A DNA stretch of 64,000 bases, taken from positions 58,966,066 through 59,030,065 of the forward strand of contig NC_134400.1 of the NCBI RefSeq assembly GCF_050003625.1, written 5' to 3'. Shown here piece by piece: positions 24,223 to 38,837 of this stretch; position 1 is the stretch's first letter; every line of letters begins with the position of its first letter. The position numbers and the translations under genes are program-made. Origin of the DNA: Haematobia irritans. Its lineage: Eukaryota; Arthropoda; Insecta; Diptera; Muscidae. The notes under the pieces were generated by a model. That model searched no databases and had not been told where the DNA came from. It saw only the letters and a program-made list of their open reading frames with translations.

Positions 24223-24942
24223 TATTGACCTATTGACTTTTTAAAATCTCTGTAACTTTTTTGTTTATGAATATAAGTAAATACTTCAAAAGCAAAAGTT
24301 TCATATTTTGTTAAGATCTTTATAATGGTTATCATAGGGGTGTACGAAGCGAAATAAAAAAATTAAAAATCAAATTTGACGTCGGAGTCAAAAATGACCA
24401 ATGCACGAAATATAGGCCCTGATCAACCACGAACAACGATATGCGTTTCTTTTCGATCGGACTTCTAATGACGACACAGCACAATAAATTGTATTTCGGG
24501 GGGTCGTAGGGTGCACGGAAAAAAGTTTTGGTTTTCTGAAATTGTCTTTGAATATGCTACAAAACTGGGGGGGTGACAGCATCAACTTTTTTTCCTTTAG
24601 GCCGTGACCCTATCTAATGTATACATTGCCCTATTTTCACAAATTTGGATTTATTACCCACACTAATTGAGCGATTTCCTCTTTTTATACCCTAAACCAC
24701 ATAACGGTCACTTAATAATGAACTCAATATTAGTAGCATAATAACTCTGTAGGGGCAGAATTAACTATTGCAACTAATATCAGAGATTTCTGATCAGATT
24801 GTAATAAGACTCCCATAATCATGAGCCCCTTAATGTTCTTAAATATGGAAATGCTCACAAACCTATACCCCATAAACAATGCGTACTAATTCAGTAGGGG
24901 AGGTTTAGAGTATGACATAGACGGCCCCGCCCGACTTTCTAC

Positions 24943-25397
24943 TAGAGGTGTGCACGTGACACGAAATTGCCGTGACTCACGAAAATGTTCGTGACTCACG
25001 CGTGAGTCACGCTCATGGCAATGGCGTGAGAGCGTGATTAACAAACCAAAATGTCGTGCGTGAGTCACGAAAATAATATCTTCGCGAGCGTGCGAAAGTA
25101 GCGAATTAAGCTAACGAAAATAATCCCGCTCACCAACATAAAACGCTTAAGAGTTAAATTCATTTACAATCTTAGTGACACCTGGGATGTTAAGAGTTTA
25201 ATAACGCTCTCGATTTTACTAATGCTCATGTTTTCAGACACGTCGCTAAGGTAAATTACTCATAAAATTATTCGTGAGTCGTGACATTTTTCGTGAGTCA
25301 CGATATTTTTCGTGAGTCACGGCATTTTCGTGCGTGAGTACAAATTTTCTTTTCGTGAGTGTGCGTGAGTAAACTATTGCTCACGTGCACACCTCTA
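24943..25397. mobile_element. hAT-type MITE, 455 bp, perfect 8-bp TSD
   Basis: Inverted termini TAGAGGTGTGCACGTGA and TCACGTGCACACCTCTA. The perfect 8-bp target duplication CTTTCTAC is at 24935-24942 and 25398-25405. The interior consists largely of CGTGAGTCACG motifs in both orientations. Eight-bp duplications and TAGAG ends fit the hAT superfamily. Non-coding. Confidence 0.93.
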
Positions 25398-26194
25398 CTT
25401 TCTACTTTACTCACTTTTGTTTTGATAATCATGATTTGTCTGAAACTTGCCTGACGTTCCTCCTACATAAATAAACATTTTGACGGTTCTCGTCGGAAAA
25501 TATTTAATCTCGTAGTTTTATTTATGTGGTTTTTGTTCTAATTCGAAAATTGGCGAGTTTAAATGTTTATTCCATTCATTAAATTATTGAACATAATTTA
25601 ATTTAAGTTTAAATCCCATAATATAGAAGAATACATTCGTAAAATACTATGAAGTAAAAACTTCTCTCATATACGAGTACTATCAAGGATTAAAATACAC
25701 CGTAATTATATAATTTTCTTTGCATAGTGATGCATTTAATTTCAGTAAATTTGAGACTATGTAATAAAGTCAACAATTTAAAAAAATATTGAAATAAAGT
25801 GAAATAAAGTAAACATTTTATGGTAATGCGCTTTTTTTCATTATAATTACAAAAATATATTTTCAATCCTATACAACTTTGCACACCTGTAGTTTATACC
25901 CTTATGTATAATTTAATTTCATTATTTATTAAAAGAGGCATATGTATTATATTTTTACATTCCAATATATGTAAATGGGTTTTGCTAGAAATAATCAGAA
26001 TGTGGAATAATAATAAAAATATGTATCTCAATATATAATATTTATTTCGGACAAAATTATCTTTCATTTCATTTAAATCAAACAAGTAAGTCGGATGGAT
26101 ATTAATATAAATGAAATTAAACGTATTTATTTATAATTTATTTTAGTATGATTTAATGGAAACCAGTTGAATTTAAGTGAATGGATCATGACCA
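25398..26194. other. Non-coding AT-rich stretch
   Basis: Only short, low-complexity frames on either strand. Confidence 0.45.
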
Positions 26195-27030
26195 AGAACG
26201 GGCGGATTTTTCTTATTGTTCCAAATACAAACAGTAAATCAATATTTATTTTGTTATTGTCTCTACTTTACCCAGCAAAAAAGCGACGCCAAAACAGTAA
26301 TGAAAATGTTCTTTGGTGCAAAATTGACGCAGAAGCGATGAATTTAACATGGGCTTGTCATAGGACGGGAGTCCTCCATTTCAACAGCCGGTGCACTGAA
26401 TTTGCATCACTTCTTTAGATGTGATCCGAATTCAATGTTTTGGATGTAAAAATTCTGTGATATTTTGTTAAATAAATAATTTTTATAATTTTTTATAATT
26501 TTTAATGGATTCTAACGCTTGTCTGAAACGTTTGACCTCAAATATTTTAAAAATGCACAATTTTTTCAGATTGGATTTAGCATAATAAAATTAAAATAAT
26601 TTGTACCATTTTATGAATTCTTAAACTGTTTTTAACCAATTTGAAACAAAAAAAGTTAAAATTACCCATTAAAAATATGAAAAGACATGTTATAAAAAAT
26701 TGAATGAAAAGAACTTGTGTTGTTAAAATAAAGAACATCATTGGGAGTACATCTTCTGGAAGTGCTTTTAAAGTTGTGCCTTTGGAAGAACTTCCAATTT
26801 TTTTTGCTGGGTTAATTTAATCTTGCACTATTCACTACCGTCTGCCTCTTGGTGTATTAAAAGAACAACTGTCACAAAAAGAAATTGGGAATGATTGAAT
26901 GTCCCTTTTGATACTTCAATGTAAACTTAACGAAATATAACTCAAATATAAAGGGACAAACGGCAGAGAGTGGATGCGATCTGTTCACGTAATGCCATAC
27001 AGTGGGTCAAATGCTTACGTGAACATACCG
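26195..27030 (+). repeat. Dispersed repeat, copy 1, split by a MITE
   Basis: Sequence flanking the MITE (26195-26270 and 26812-27030) matches 42615-42912 in the same orientation at about 90% or better. It shares ACCGTCTGCCTCTTGG, GAAATTGGGAATGATTGAATG and GATGCGATCTGTTCACGTAA. Ends undefined, non-coding. Confidence 0.8.
26271..26811. mobile_element. 541-bp MITE with CCCAGCAAAAAA ends and TTA duplication
   Basis: Starts CCCAGCAAAAAAGCG and ends TTTTTTTTGCTGGG, flanked by TTA at 26268-26270 and 26812-26814. The paralogous uninterrupted sequence at 42690 (CTACTTTAATTTAATC) is an empty site that proves the boundaries. A 3-bp TWA duplication suggests PIF/Harbinger (inference). Confidence 0.88.
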
Positions 27031-27343
27031 CCCCCTTGCACCAACTGTGCAAAACTAAACTAAATACTAATGAGATCTAATGGTATAAATGTATATATAT
27101 AAAAAAAGAAAATTCGTTAAATAAGAATTCGTATTAATTTAAAAAAGGAAAACAATTCAAATTGCTATTGGGCCAACTATTGTAGGATTTAATCGAAAAG
27201 CAAATACTAGATAATACTTCAAGAGAAGCGAAACAAAAAAAGATAAATGTATAAACTTCAAATTTTAATTCAGATATGCTGATTGTCCAATTCTACATCA
27301 ATCTCCATTTGTCCAAAGAATGCTCTGCCAAATATAGTATCTA

Positions 27344-27720
27344 CACAGAAAAAAAAGTGTCTCGTAAATTTAAGAAGATTTTTACAATAATTTATTACAA
27401 GAATTTTCCAGAATTTTAGTTCATTTTTCGTATCTTCAACGAAAATTAACTACTCGAAAGGAAATTTTACAAATTCTAAGTAGCAATCGTTTAGTTCATG
27501 GCCTACAAAATACGATGGAAATTTCCTTAAAAAATTTCTTAACTGGTAGTTAAAAATGCGTTTGTCATGCTATAAAACTACTTGTGAAATGTAAAGTATT
27601 TTCTAAATAATAAGTGCAATTTACCATAAGATTTTTTTGTATGAGAAAATATTTTTTTACGAAAAATGAACTTGAAAGTGGATAGCAATTTCTTACTGAC
27701 AATTCCTATAGTTAATAATT
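27344..27720. mobile_element. Element with CACAGAAAAAAAAGTG end (partial)
   Basis: Begins CACAGAAAAAAAAGTGTC, preceded by TA. The following 350 bp is homologous to the reverse complement of the region left of 34217, where the same end occurs followed by TA. The other end was not located. Confidence 0.5.
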
Positions 27721-28542
27721 GTTGGTAATAAATTACCCAATGAAATATTTTTAGTTCACATGTAATTAAATTTACAGAAATTTTCGTCAAAAATGGGTAG
27801 ATATCATTTCATGAAGTTTTTGCTAATTTTAAGTTAAACGTTTCATCGTTCTTATACTGATATACATTTAAGAGTATTGTTTTTAGAGTAAATTGTGGAC
27901 AGATGCGATGAACTAATGCATAGTACAGAGATCTTTCTCGTCAAAGTGGAATATGTTTAATGTAAAGATGATGTTACTTGAAATTTTTTTGAGAGTGAGA
28001 GCATGCAATGCAATAATGAGAAATGGTAGCGAGTGATGGGGATGTTGTGTATATCTGAGCGTGGTGTTGTTTTTATTTTTGTTCATTCAGTGGTTTGTGT
28101 GTGTGTGTGTGTTTTTTTTATTCGCGAATGGTTTATTTGTCTGGATGAGGTGTTGTTTTCAATGAAGGCTCATGTGTTTTTGTTGTTGTAGAAATGTTTT
28201 GGTTTTGCTTGGTTTTGTTTGGCATGCTTCAGTTGTATAGTTGGCGTTGGCGTGGGCTGTTGCACTTTATTAGCAAGTATGTAACAAGGGAATATAAAGG
28301 TATGGACTATTTTGGTTTATTGAGACATATATTGGTGTTTGTTTATTAAAACTTTTAAATGAAAGTTATTAATATTTTAGCGATGAGAAGTACGATGGCG
28401 AAGTGATGATCGGTAGCTTAGAAAAAAGTTATTAAGAATGTTCAATATTTAGGAAAAAATGCTGAAATGGAAAGTATATTGAAATTGTTTTATCTAATTT
28501 AATTTTTATTATTCAATGTAAAAAATAAATATTCAATTTCAG
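27721..28542. other. Non-coding, GT-rich part
   Basis: Includes a (GT)n run near 28096-28112. Upstream flank of the exon-like cassettes. No coding frame recognised. Confidence 0.4.
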
Positions 28543-31290
<2,748 letters not shown>

Positions 31291-31833
31291 TACGATGAAT
31301 AAAAAAAGATAAGTCAAAATGTCCAAACAGCGAGTTCAAATGAACTACTCTCTATTCCACGTGGTCATAATTTTTATTCACAAAAAACATTGTATTAAGA
31401 ACTTTCATCATAAGTTTTTATAATAAAGTACTTTTGCTTAAAAAAAGTTGAATTTTAATGTATGAAAATTTTCATAATAGTAAAACGGTTTGTTGTTCCT
31501 TTAATTATTTAATTTCTCTGTACTGTGGAAGGATTGATTTAAAAATAGTTTAGTCGTCGACATTTTAAAGAGACTGTTAACCACTTTTTATTATCGGGTT
31601 TCCCAAAAGATAAGCAGGTAAACCAAAATAATTCTGACTTTTTAACTTGGTAGGAGTATATAATTCTTATGGTATTGTAAAAATGAACTAAAATACAATG
31701 TTATAGATTAACTAAAATTTAAGAGAATTATAAACTAGACAAGTTGAAAAAAATCTTAAGGGCTAAATCATGGTCAATATTACTACAGTTTAGTTCATTT
31801 TGCAATGGAAAAGGGTTCACTGTTTTTTCAGTG
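31291..31833. other. Non-coding; right end of a CACTG...-type element
   Basis: Ends GTTCACTGTTTTTTCAGTG, which is the terminus type of the element family at 13.5, 27.3 and 34.2 kb. It is followed by TA, which here is the first two bases of the hAT terminal repeat. Confidence 0.4.
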
Positions 31834-32065
31834 TAGGGTTTTTTTCCCGGACTTTTTCCATTCTCGGGAAAGCGGGAAATTTTTTTGTATTTCCCGGGAT
31901 ACCGGTCAAAGAAAATAATAAAATATGTAAACGTTTAATTAAAATAACATTTTATTGGAAAAACGAACCAGTTACCATAAAAAGTAAACTAAAAACTTAA
32001 AAATTCAATATTTCTTAAGAGCTAAGAGATCCAATTGAACACATTTATAAAAATTTCATTAAATA

Positions 32066-32600
32066 TTAAATTGTATTCATAAAATGTGATTTGAGCACAG
32101 TTATAGCATTTATAGTTTCATCAGAAAGTCTATTTCTGATTTTATTTACAAGTTGGCCTGACACAGAAAAAGCGTGTTCACTTTCCACAGATGTTGGACG
32201 AATGGTCAAAAGAGCCTTATACAGATTCAAAATGTTCTGTGACTTTTCTCCACTACCCTCTAGAAATTTCAAATCTTTTTTTATTGAACATTTCCTTGGT
32301 GCATTAGCTTTATTTTCTAGTGTTGTATTTGCTTTATTAATTGCAGAATTTAAGATGTCGAATCATTCTGATTTTCTTCATAAGACGGTTCAGAAAACAG
32401 CATACGCTCAAAAAGATTTTCTGCAAAGGCAATCACTGCATTTTTCGATGCGCGTAAATATATAGTATTTTGGTCGTCGTCATCAAAATAATCTGGGTAC
32501 TTCAAATAGTTAACCAATGTGAATAGTTTTTATCTCGTCTCTCTTCAATTCGTAACTTCAGCGCATTAAACATTTTTTGGCCCAGGGAAAAGGGAAGTTA
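32066..32600 (-). pseudogene. hAT transposase C-terminal fragment
   Basis: The minus frame contains RPTSVESEHAFSVSGQLVNK and IRNRLSDETINAITVLK. This is the hAT C-terminal dimerisation region, in which ER/ES-FSxxG..xxxxRNRL is conserved. Upstream pieces in other frames (YPDYFDDDDQN, NAVIAFAENLFERML) continue the domain, so at least two frame breaks are present. The protein would have been the DNA-cutting transposase of this element. The catalytic DDE region is not recognisable. Confidence 0.75.
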
Positions 32601-32829
32601 GAGTAGCATCAGCTGTAATTATATTTTGGTTTTATTAAAAACGGACAAAATACGGTTTATAGAAAAACTTACCACATTGAAAAATCCATCCAGTATGTAC
32701 ATTATTGGAATCAAATCCATGGACTAATGGGACGTTTTTGAAATTATTCTCAGAATATATTTGAAATAAAAAATATTATAAAATTAGACATAATTTCCAC
32801 TTGTCAGTATAGCATTTAATATTTAAGGA

Positions 32830-33042
32830 GGATATTAAGTTCGAGTTTAGAGGCTAAAATTGCAATTTTCATGATAAGTTTTCTTTAATAATCCATTATA
32901 CAAAAATAATCTTTATAAAAAACTTGGTTTGGGCTATTCTCCATCAAGTTATATTTAAATTTGTATCGAAGATGTATAATTTTATATTTTTCTTAGTGAT
33001 TTATTTTTAATTTTAGCGGCTAAACTCGAACTTAGTACTCAC
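32830..33042. mobile_element. MITE, TTAAGTTCGA family, copy 2
   Basis: Bounded by ATATTAAGTTCGAGTTTAG and GCGGCTAAACTCGAACTTAG, interior as in the 3.4-kb copy. Lies within the hAT element. Confidence 0.7.
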
Positions 33043-34217
33043 CTGTAGGAATTGCCGCAACATAAAAAATATATCCAGATGTAGAATAAATATAGATCAA
33101 CCTATTACCACTCATGTTGTATATTTTTTATGTAAATCAATTAAAAATCCGCACTTACTTTAAACTATTAACAGAAATATACAGTTCCTTATTCGTTTAT
33201 TTGTTTTTATCAATAAGAAGTGTTTTTGATTACTCTAACATCACATCGTTCACTTCTCAGTTTCTAAAAATTTTTGAATAAAAGTATTTTCATTAATAAA
33301 CACCAATACCGCACGTACAATTTTGCAAAATTAAATCCACGTGTGCACTTCATAAATGCATGAACATAACTGAATGCAACAATAAAACTCAAAGACACAA
33401 ATAGTCATAAAGGATACATACCTGCCGTAAAGAAAAACAACTCCACACACACACGATCCCTTTCTGATCTCGCTATTGGAAGAAAACAACTCTCACTACA
33501 AAAGATACCAACAACACATAAGGAACATTCCACTGTCTCTAGAATCAAAACAACCAACAACAGCATAAATGACGCAATAACAAACACAAACAATCATACG
33601 AGATATACACAAAACGTCTCTAAAAACTCCCTCACATGATGCACTCACATTTTCCAATAGCAACTTTATTGATTAGTTGGAATTCTATCCAAAATTAAGG
33701 TAAAATATATACCAAATCTATGAGGAATCTATAAAAAAATTATATACACCCGTCAAGGATTATATTAACTACTTTTTATTCTACTTTATCTAAAATTTTC
33801 AATGTGAGTAAAAACACTCCAACATATGTATAATAAAAAGGGAAATAATCTGTAGGTAGCCATCGTACGAATCGGTAATGTCGTTAAGTTAATTTTTACT
33901 ACAAAAATTTTTTTTCATACAAAATTTTTTCTTAGTAAATTGTCCACATTTCGTAGTAAGATTTTTATATTGCCCATGTATTTTTATAATAGAATCAACA
34001 ATGCATTAACTACTGTGTTGGAAATTTATTTAAGGAAAAATCCTTCCCATTTCGTAGTTAGTGAACTAAAAATCATTTACTGAATTTTATAAGTTTTCCT
34101 TTAGCTAAGTTAATTTTCGTTGTGGTTACGAAAAATGAACTATATTACAGTAAATTTGTTGAACTAAGTGAAAGCTAAAATGGTCCTTAAATTTACAAGA
34201 CACTTTTTTTTTCTGTG
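33043..34217. other. Non-coding; right end of CACAG-type element at 34217
   Basis: 33895-34217 is homologous in inverse orientation to 27344-27700 and ends TTTTTTTTTCTGTG, followed by TA and then by hAT sequence. The uninterrupted hAT copy at 36384 (CCGTACATGAC) confirms this boundary. The left end is not resolved. No genes. Confidence 0.5.
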
Positions 34218-34299
34218 TACATGACAATATTTTGGGACACAAACTACATGTTGCTGTCTCATTGCAGTTTTTCTTGAAAAATTTCCAAACTATTGATTT

Positions 34300-35950
34300 T
34301 TATACCCTCCACCATAGGATGGGGGTATATTAACTTTGTCATTCCGTTTGTAACACATCGAAATATTGCTCTAAGACCCCATAAAGTATATATATTCTGG
34401 GTCGTGGTGAAATTCTGAGTCGATCTAAGCATGTCCGTCCGTCCGTCCGTCTGTCCGGCTGTCCGTCCGTCTGTGGAAATCACGCTAACTTCCGAACGAA
34501 ACAAGCTATCGACTTGAAACTTGGCACAAGTAGTTGTTATTGATGTAGGTCGGATGGTATTGAAAATCGGCCATATCGGACCACGTTTACGTATAGCCCC
34601 CATATAAACCGATCCCCAAATTTGGCTTGGGGAGCCTCCCGGAGCAGCAAAATTCATCCGATCCGGTTGAAATTTGGTACCTGATGTTAGTATACGGCCT
34701 CTAACAACCATGTAAAAATTGGTCCATATCGGTCTATAATTATATATAGCTCCCATATAAACCGATCCCCAGATTTGACCTCCGGAGCCTCTTGGAGGAG
34801 CAAAATTCATCCGATCCGGTTGAAATTTAGTACGTGGTCTTAGTATACGGTCTCTAACACCCATCCAAAAATTGGTCCATGTCGGTCCATAATTATATAT
34901 AGCCCCCATATAAACCGATCCCCAGATTTGACCTCCGGAGCCTCTTGGAGGGGAAAAATTCATCCGATCCAATTGAAATTTATTTATATGCAAAAATTGG
35001 TCCATATCGGTTCATAATTATATATAGCTCCCATATAAACCGATCCCCAGATTTGACCTCAGGAGCCTCTTGGAGGAGCGAAATTCATCCGATCCAGTTG
35101 AAATTTGGTACATGGTGTTAGTGTATGGTATCTAACAACCATGCAAAAATTGGTCCATATCGGTCCATAATTATATATAGCAAAAGTCTTCCGATGCGGT
35201 TGAAATTTGGTACATTTTGTCAATATATGGCCTCTAACAGCCATGTAAAAATTGGTCAATATCGGTCTTTAGTTATATATAGCCGATGACTTATTACACA
35301 AAAATTGGTCCATATCGCCAAAAATAATCTACCAAAACTTTATTTCCATAGAAAATTTTGTCAAATTTTATTACTATAGAAAGTTGTGTCAAAATTTCAT
35401 TTCTATAGAAAGTTTTGTCAAACGTTTATTTCTATAGAAATGTTTGTCAAAATTTTATTTCCATAGAAAGTTTTGTCAAAATTTTATTTTTATAGAAAAT
35501 TTTGTAAAAAATTTATTTCTGTAGAAAATTTTGTCAACATTTTATTTCTATACAAAATTTTGTCAACATTTTACTTCCATAGAAAATTTTGTCAACATTT
35601 TATTTCTATAGAAAATTTTGTCAAGTTTTTATTTCTATAGAAAATTTTGTCAAAATTTTATTTCTATAGAAGATTTTGTCAAGTTTTCATTTCTATAGAA
35701 AATTTTGTCAAACTATATTATATACGTATTTAATCGGCCTTTTTTTGTTTAATATATACCCCGTATGGGCTAACTTACAATTTTGAAGACAGTGTTAAAA
35801 AGTTTTACGATACCTTGCCATCGGCAAGTGTTATCGCAACCCAAGTAATTCGATTGTGGATGACAGACTTTAGTAGAAGTTCCTACGCAATCCATGGTGG
35901 AGGGTACATAAGATTCGGCCTGGCCGAACTTACGGCCGTATATACTTGTT
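34300..35950 (-). mobile_element. GPIW composite repeat, copy 4
   Basis: Minus orientation, complete: end B (TTTTTATACCCTCCACCATAG), (GTCC)n tract near 34440, four to five about 171-bp units, minisatellite 35320-35710, end A ending GTATATACTTGTT. The hAT sequence on each side (CTATTGATTT and TCATCTAAAAC) is continuous at 36456-36475 in a second hAT copy. That empty site shows the insertion made no target duplication and lost about 2 bp. Confidence 0.85.
35320..35710. repeat. Minisatellite in GPIW copy 4
   Basis: Same 29-30-bp TTTCTATAGAAAATTTTGTC units as at 10.2-10.9 kb, about 13 copies. Confidence 0.85.
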
Positions 35951-36160
35951 TCATCTAAAACAGTTATAGATTAATAAACAAAATTAAATTTTGTTTATTT
36001 CTTACCTTCAAAGAACCTGTGTTTTTTTCCTATGAAGTTTTTTCACAAGCACAAAGTGTGCTACAAAAGTAAACAATGACAACAAATGTTTTCTATCAGC
36101 TGTTTTAGCTGTTGTGTGAAATGAGTTGCCACATTTGTAAAATATGGAAATCGTGTAATT
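35951..36160 (-). repeat. Second copy of the hAT 5' end
   Basis: Together with 34218-34299, from which GPIW copy 4 separates it, this repeats 36386-36665 at high identity. It covers the first codons of the transposase and the 5' untranslated region. The hAT therefore carries a tandem duplication of its 5' end. Confidence 0.8.
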
Positions 36161-36471
36161 GACTGGCGTATAAAGTTGCTTCTGGTAATTGCCCTTATAG
36201 AAAAACCATCAATGGCAACCAACTTAGAAATAATGGTATATACGTCTTGTTTTTTCTTGAGGTCTAAAGTTGGCTGTGTTCGTCTTATTTTCGAAGGAAT
36301 TTCGTCCTTGTCCTCGTTTTTTTCCAAGTTCTTTTTGTGCGTTGCTTTCAGGTGTCTCAGTAAACCGCTTGTGCTTTGGCCCGTACATGACAATATTTTG
36401 GGACACAAACTACATGTTGCTGTCTCATTGCAGTTTTTCTTGAAAAATTTCCAAACTATTGATTTCTTCAT
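36061..36471 (-). pseudogene. hAT transposase N-terminus with BED zinc finger
   Basis: ATG at 36471. Residues 1-45 form a BED-type finger: VWKFF near the start, CSLCPKIL (Cys-x2-Cys), then LLRHLKATH (His-x4-His). BED fingers bind the transposon ends. Then follow a basic linker (NEDKDEIPSKIRR), the conserved QDVYTIISKLVAIDGFSI that starts the hAT core, and ITRSNFIRQSI. The frame then runs into the duplicated 5' region, so the protein stops being transposase after about 100 residues. Non-functional. Confidence 0.85.
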
Positions 36472-36769
36472 CTAAAACAGTTATAGATTAATAAACAAAA
36501 TTAAATTTTGTTTATTTCTTACCTTCAAAGAACCTGTGTTTTTTCCTATGAAGTTTTTTCACAAGCACAAAGTGTGCTACAAAAGTAAACAATGACAACA
36601 AATGTTTTCTATCAGCTATTTTAGCTGTTGTGTGAAATGAGTTGCCGCATTTGTAAAATATGGAAAGTAAAAAAAATCCCGGGAATTCCCGGAGTCAATT
36701 CCCGGGAATTCGGAAATGAAAAATATGCTATTTCCCGGGATCCCGTTCCCGGGAAAAAACCCTAATAGT

Positions 36770-37640
36770 ATCCTGTGCAGAAGGTAAGCGCTTTTCTCTT
36801 CGTGGTCGACTTCGTGGTAGGTATGCTACTGCCGCAACGTCTGCGCCTAATACCACAGAGCAAGGGTAAGGAATATGGAACCCATGGTCTGCCAAGTTCT
36901 CTGCCCCGTATTTGGCCCGAATAGCATGTGCACGCAATGGCATGACAGGCATTCGTATAGCCGGTTGCACTCTACGATCGAGATCCACTGAGATGGTACG
37001 GACATCATTTGCATTTTTCCCAGGCCAAGGAAAATGTGGCCGTTGGAGTGTAGTAGCTCGTCATCACATTCGGATCGAGCATAGCTCGGATATTGAAATG
37101 TTCTTGAGGAGCTCGTGGCGTCCACATGACCATCCACGACGTCATTTGGATCCAAGCTCTGCCCGATACGACTAGGTGGAGAAGTGTGTGATGGTGTCTA
37201 GTACACTCCCAACAAACGGCTTTCGAAGTACACTGAGCGAATCGGTACGAGAACGCAAGACAATTTGTGCAGCCGCCCTTATTCCGGATAAATGCTCGTT
37301 TCTCGAGCGGGGGAAGAGCCAACGTCATTTGGATCCAAGCTCTGCCCGATACGACTAGGTGGAGAAGTGTGTGATGGTGTCTAGTACACTCCCAACAAAC
37401 GGCTTTCGAAGTACACTGAGCGAATCGGTGCGAGAACGCAAGACAATTTGTGCAGCCGTCCTTATTCCGGATAAATGCTCGTTTCTCGAGCGCGGGAAGA
37501 GCCAAAAAGCGTCGATATGTGCGTAGCGAGTATCTCGAAATGCACAGAGGACACAAGTAGCCGTCATTGAATTCCATATCTGTAGAATAGAGAGGCAAAT
37601 TGAAAGTAAGAGAGCCAAATGTTGATAATGGGTTGAGCAA
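36770..37640 (-). pseudogene. BEL/Pao gag zinc-knuckle and protease fragment
   Basis: The minus frame from 37640 has the start of the BEL Gag C-terminal region (LCPLCISRYS) and two copies of a zinc-knuckle segment, each GCTNCLAFS(H/Y)RFAQC followed by CWECTRHHHTLLH. The two copies come from an in-frame 183-bp tandem duplication (37139-37321 and 37322-37504). Further on, in another frame, CSVVLGADVAA resembles the LLGADV motif of the BEL aspartic protease (DUF1758). The piece ends at the hAT right terminus. It lies downstream of the integrase on the same strand, so it is not in the normal gag-pol order. It may be the start of a second copy in tandem or a rearranged piece. Confidence 0.75.
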
Positions 37641-37681
37641 TATTGGACCAATGCAGACACGTTTGAGTATTTCAATTATTT

Positions 37682-38837
37682 TTATTGGGGAAGAAACACG
37701 AGATTATGGACATGGCGAGTTATGATACCCGCTTGTGTTCGTATGTCGACTACCTTCACCTGTCCATCTTTCCTCGTATGCAGCTGAACAATTCGGCCAA
37801 GTCGCCAATCGGTGGGACAAACATTTTCATTTCGCAAGATAACAAGGTCATTTAGAGCCAAATTTTCACTGGGCGGTTTCCATTTAAATCGTTTATTAAG
37901 CTCAGTCAAATATTCTGACTTCCAACGGCGACAAAATTCTTGTTCGATAATTTTGATTTTACGCCATCTATTTAGAAGCGAGGTTTTTGTAAGAATTTCC
38001 TCATTTTGTGCGGGCGAAAAAAGGTAAGAACCAACCAAATAATGTGCTGGTGTAAGTGTAGCGATATCATCTTGATTAGCAGAAAGTGGAGACAAAGGTA
38101 GAGAATTCATGCAACATTCGATTGAGCTAAGTATAGTTGGGAACTTTTCGAAAGCGTGTCGGATTTGACCGGAAACATTTTTGAGATGGATTTTGCAGCT
38201 TTTGACACCGGCTTCCCACAACCCTCCCATATGAGGGGCTGCGTCCGGTATAAAATGCCATTCTACTTGCTGGAAACCATATCGTGGTTTTCTCTTCTGG
38301 TAGCGGAGCCATTATTTGTCCCTGCCTCCGCTGACGAGAATTCGTGCACTCCTTGCATCGATTTATTCGGGCCTTAATGAGATTTTTCGCACGAATTATC
38401 CAACACTCTAGTCTTATTGTGGCTAGAGTCAACAACCGTAGAGTTTGACGGTGTATGAACTCAACATAGAGTAGAGACAACCTACTTTTATAAGCGGGGA
38501 CAAAAGGATGCCTTTCTTCGTAAGAAAGAGCCAATGTAGATCCAAGGCGCCCATTAGCGCGAATAATATTGTGTTTATCTAAAAACGGGGTAAGAATGAG
38601 AAGAGGACTTTTTGACGGCAACTTTCGTTTACGACTGAGACAATTGAATTCCGCATGAAAATACATCTTCTGAGACAAAGTAATAAGTTTAAATTTCGTC
38701 TGAGTCAATTCTTCGGACGACAATAGAGCCATGAATGAATGAATTTTGCTCCAAAGAACGATGAGTATGCGCCACAAAATGTAAAACACGCGTAGTGTCC
38801 TTGAAAGACAAGAAAAGCAGTATAAAATGTGTTCCAT
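37682..38837 (-). pseudogene. BEL/Pao integrase, catalytic core missing
   Basis: From 38837 the minus frame has the zinc-binding N-terminal region: ANGRLGSTLALSYEERHPF, then FIHRQTL, and INRCKECTNSR. It continues to APLPEEKTT and then, after a frame change, directly to a piece that normally follows the DDE core (EWHFIPDAAPHMGGLWEAG region, near 38220-38260). The 37682-38230 frame then gives the C-terminal part: LTPAHYLVGS and the DUF5641-type GRIVQLHTRKDGQVKVVDI ending FLPQ. The catalytic core of roughly 100-150 residues is absent. Integration activity is therefore impossible from this copy. Confidence 0.85.

Larger units (their letters stand above)
23398..24942. other. Non-coding stretch
   Basis: Apart from the hairpins at 23.83 and 24.18-24.22 kb I see no gene or repeat boundary. 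Confidence 0.45.
31834..36764 (-). mobile_element. hAT transposon, gutted
   Basis: The left terminus TAGGGTTTTTTTCCCGG at 31834 and the right terminus CCCGGGAAAAAACCCTA at 36748-36764 are inverted repeats, each backed by further CCCGGGAATT-type motifs. Inside, on the minus strand, are a BED zinc finger (36061-36471) and a hAT dimerisation domain (32066-32540). Most of the transposase between them is missing. A MITE, a CAC-type element and GPIW copy 4 occupy the interior. The adjoining 8-mers (TTTCAGTG and ATAGTATC) do not match. That is expected if another element inserted at the left terminal TA. Confidence 0.75.

Noticed and set aside
26167..26418. 83-codon plus frame
   Set aside because: Crosses the boundary of the 541-bp MITE, so it cannot be an old gene, and shows no domain.
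34259..35005. 248-codon frame including RRTAGQTDGRTD-type sequence
   Set aside because: Same GPIW repeat plus its (GACG)n tract; not a gene.
36847..37175. Frames on both strands around the gag fragment (for example MARIACARNGMTG on plus)
   Set aside because: Shadows of the minus-strand gag/protease sequence.
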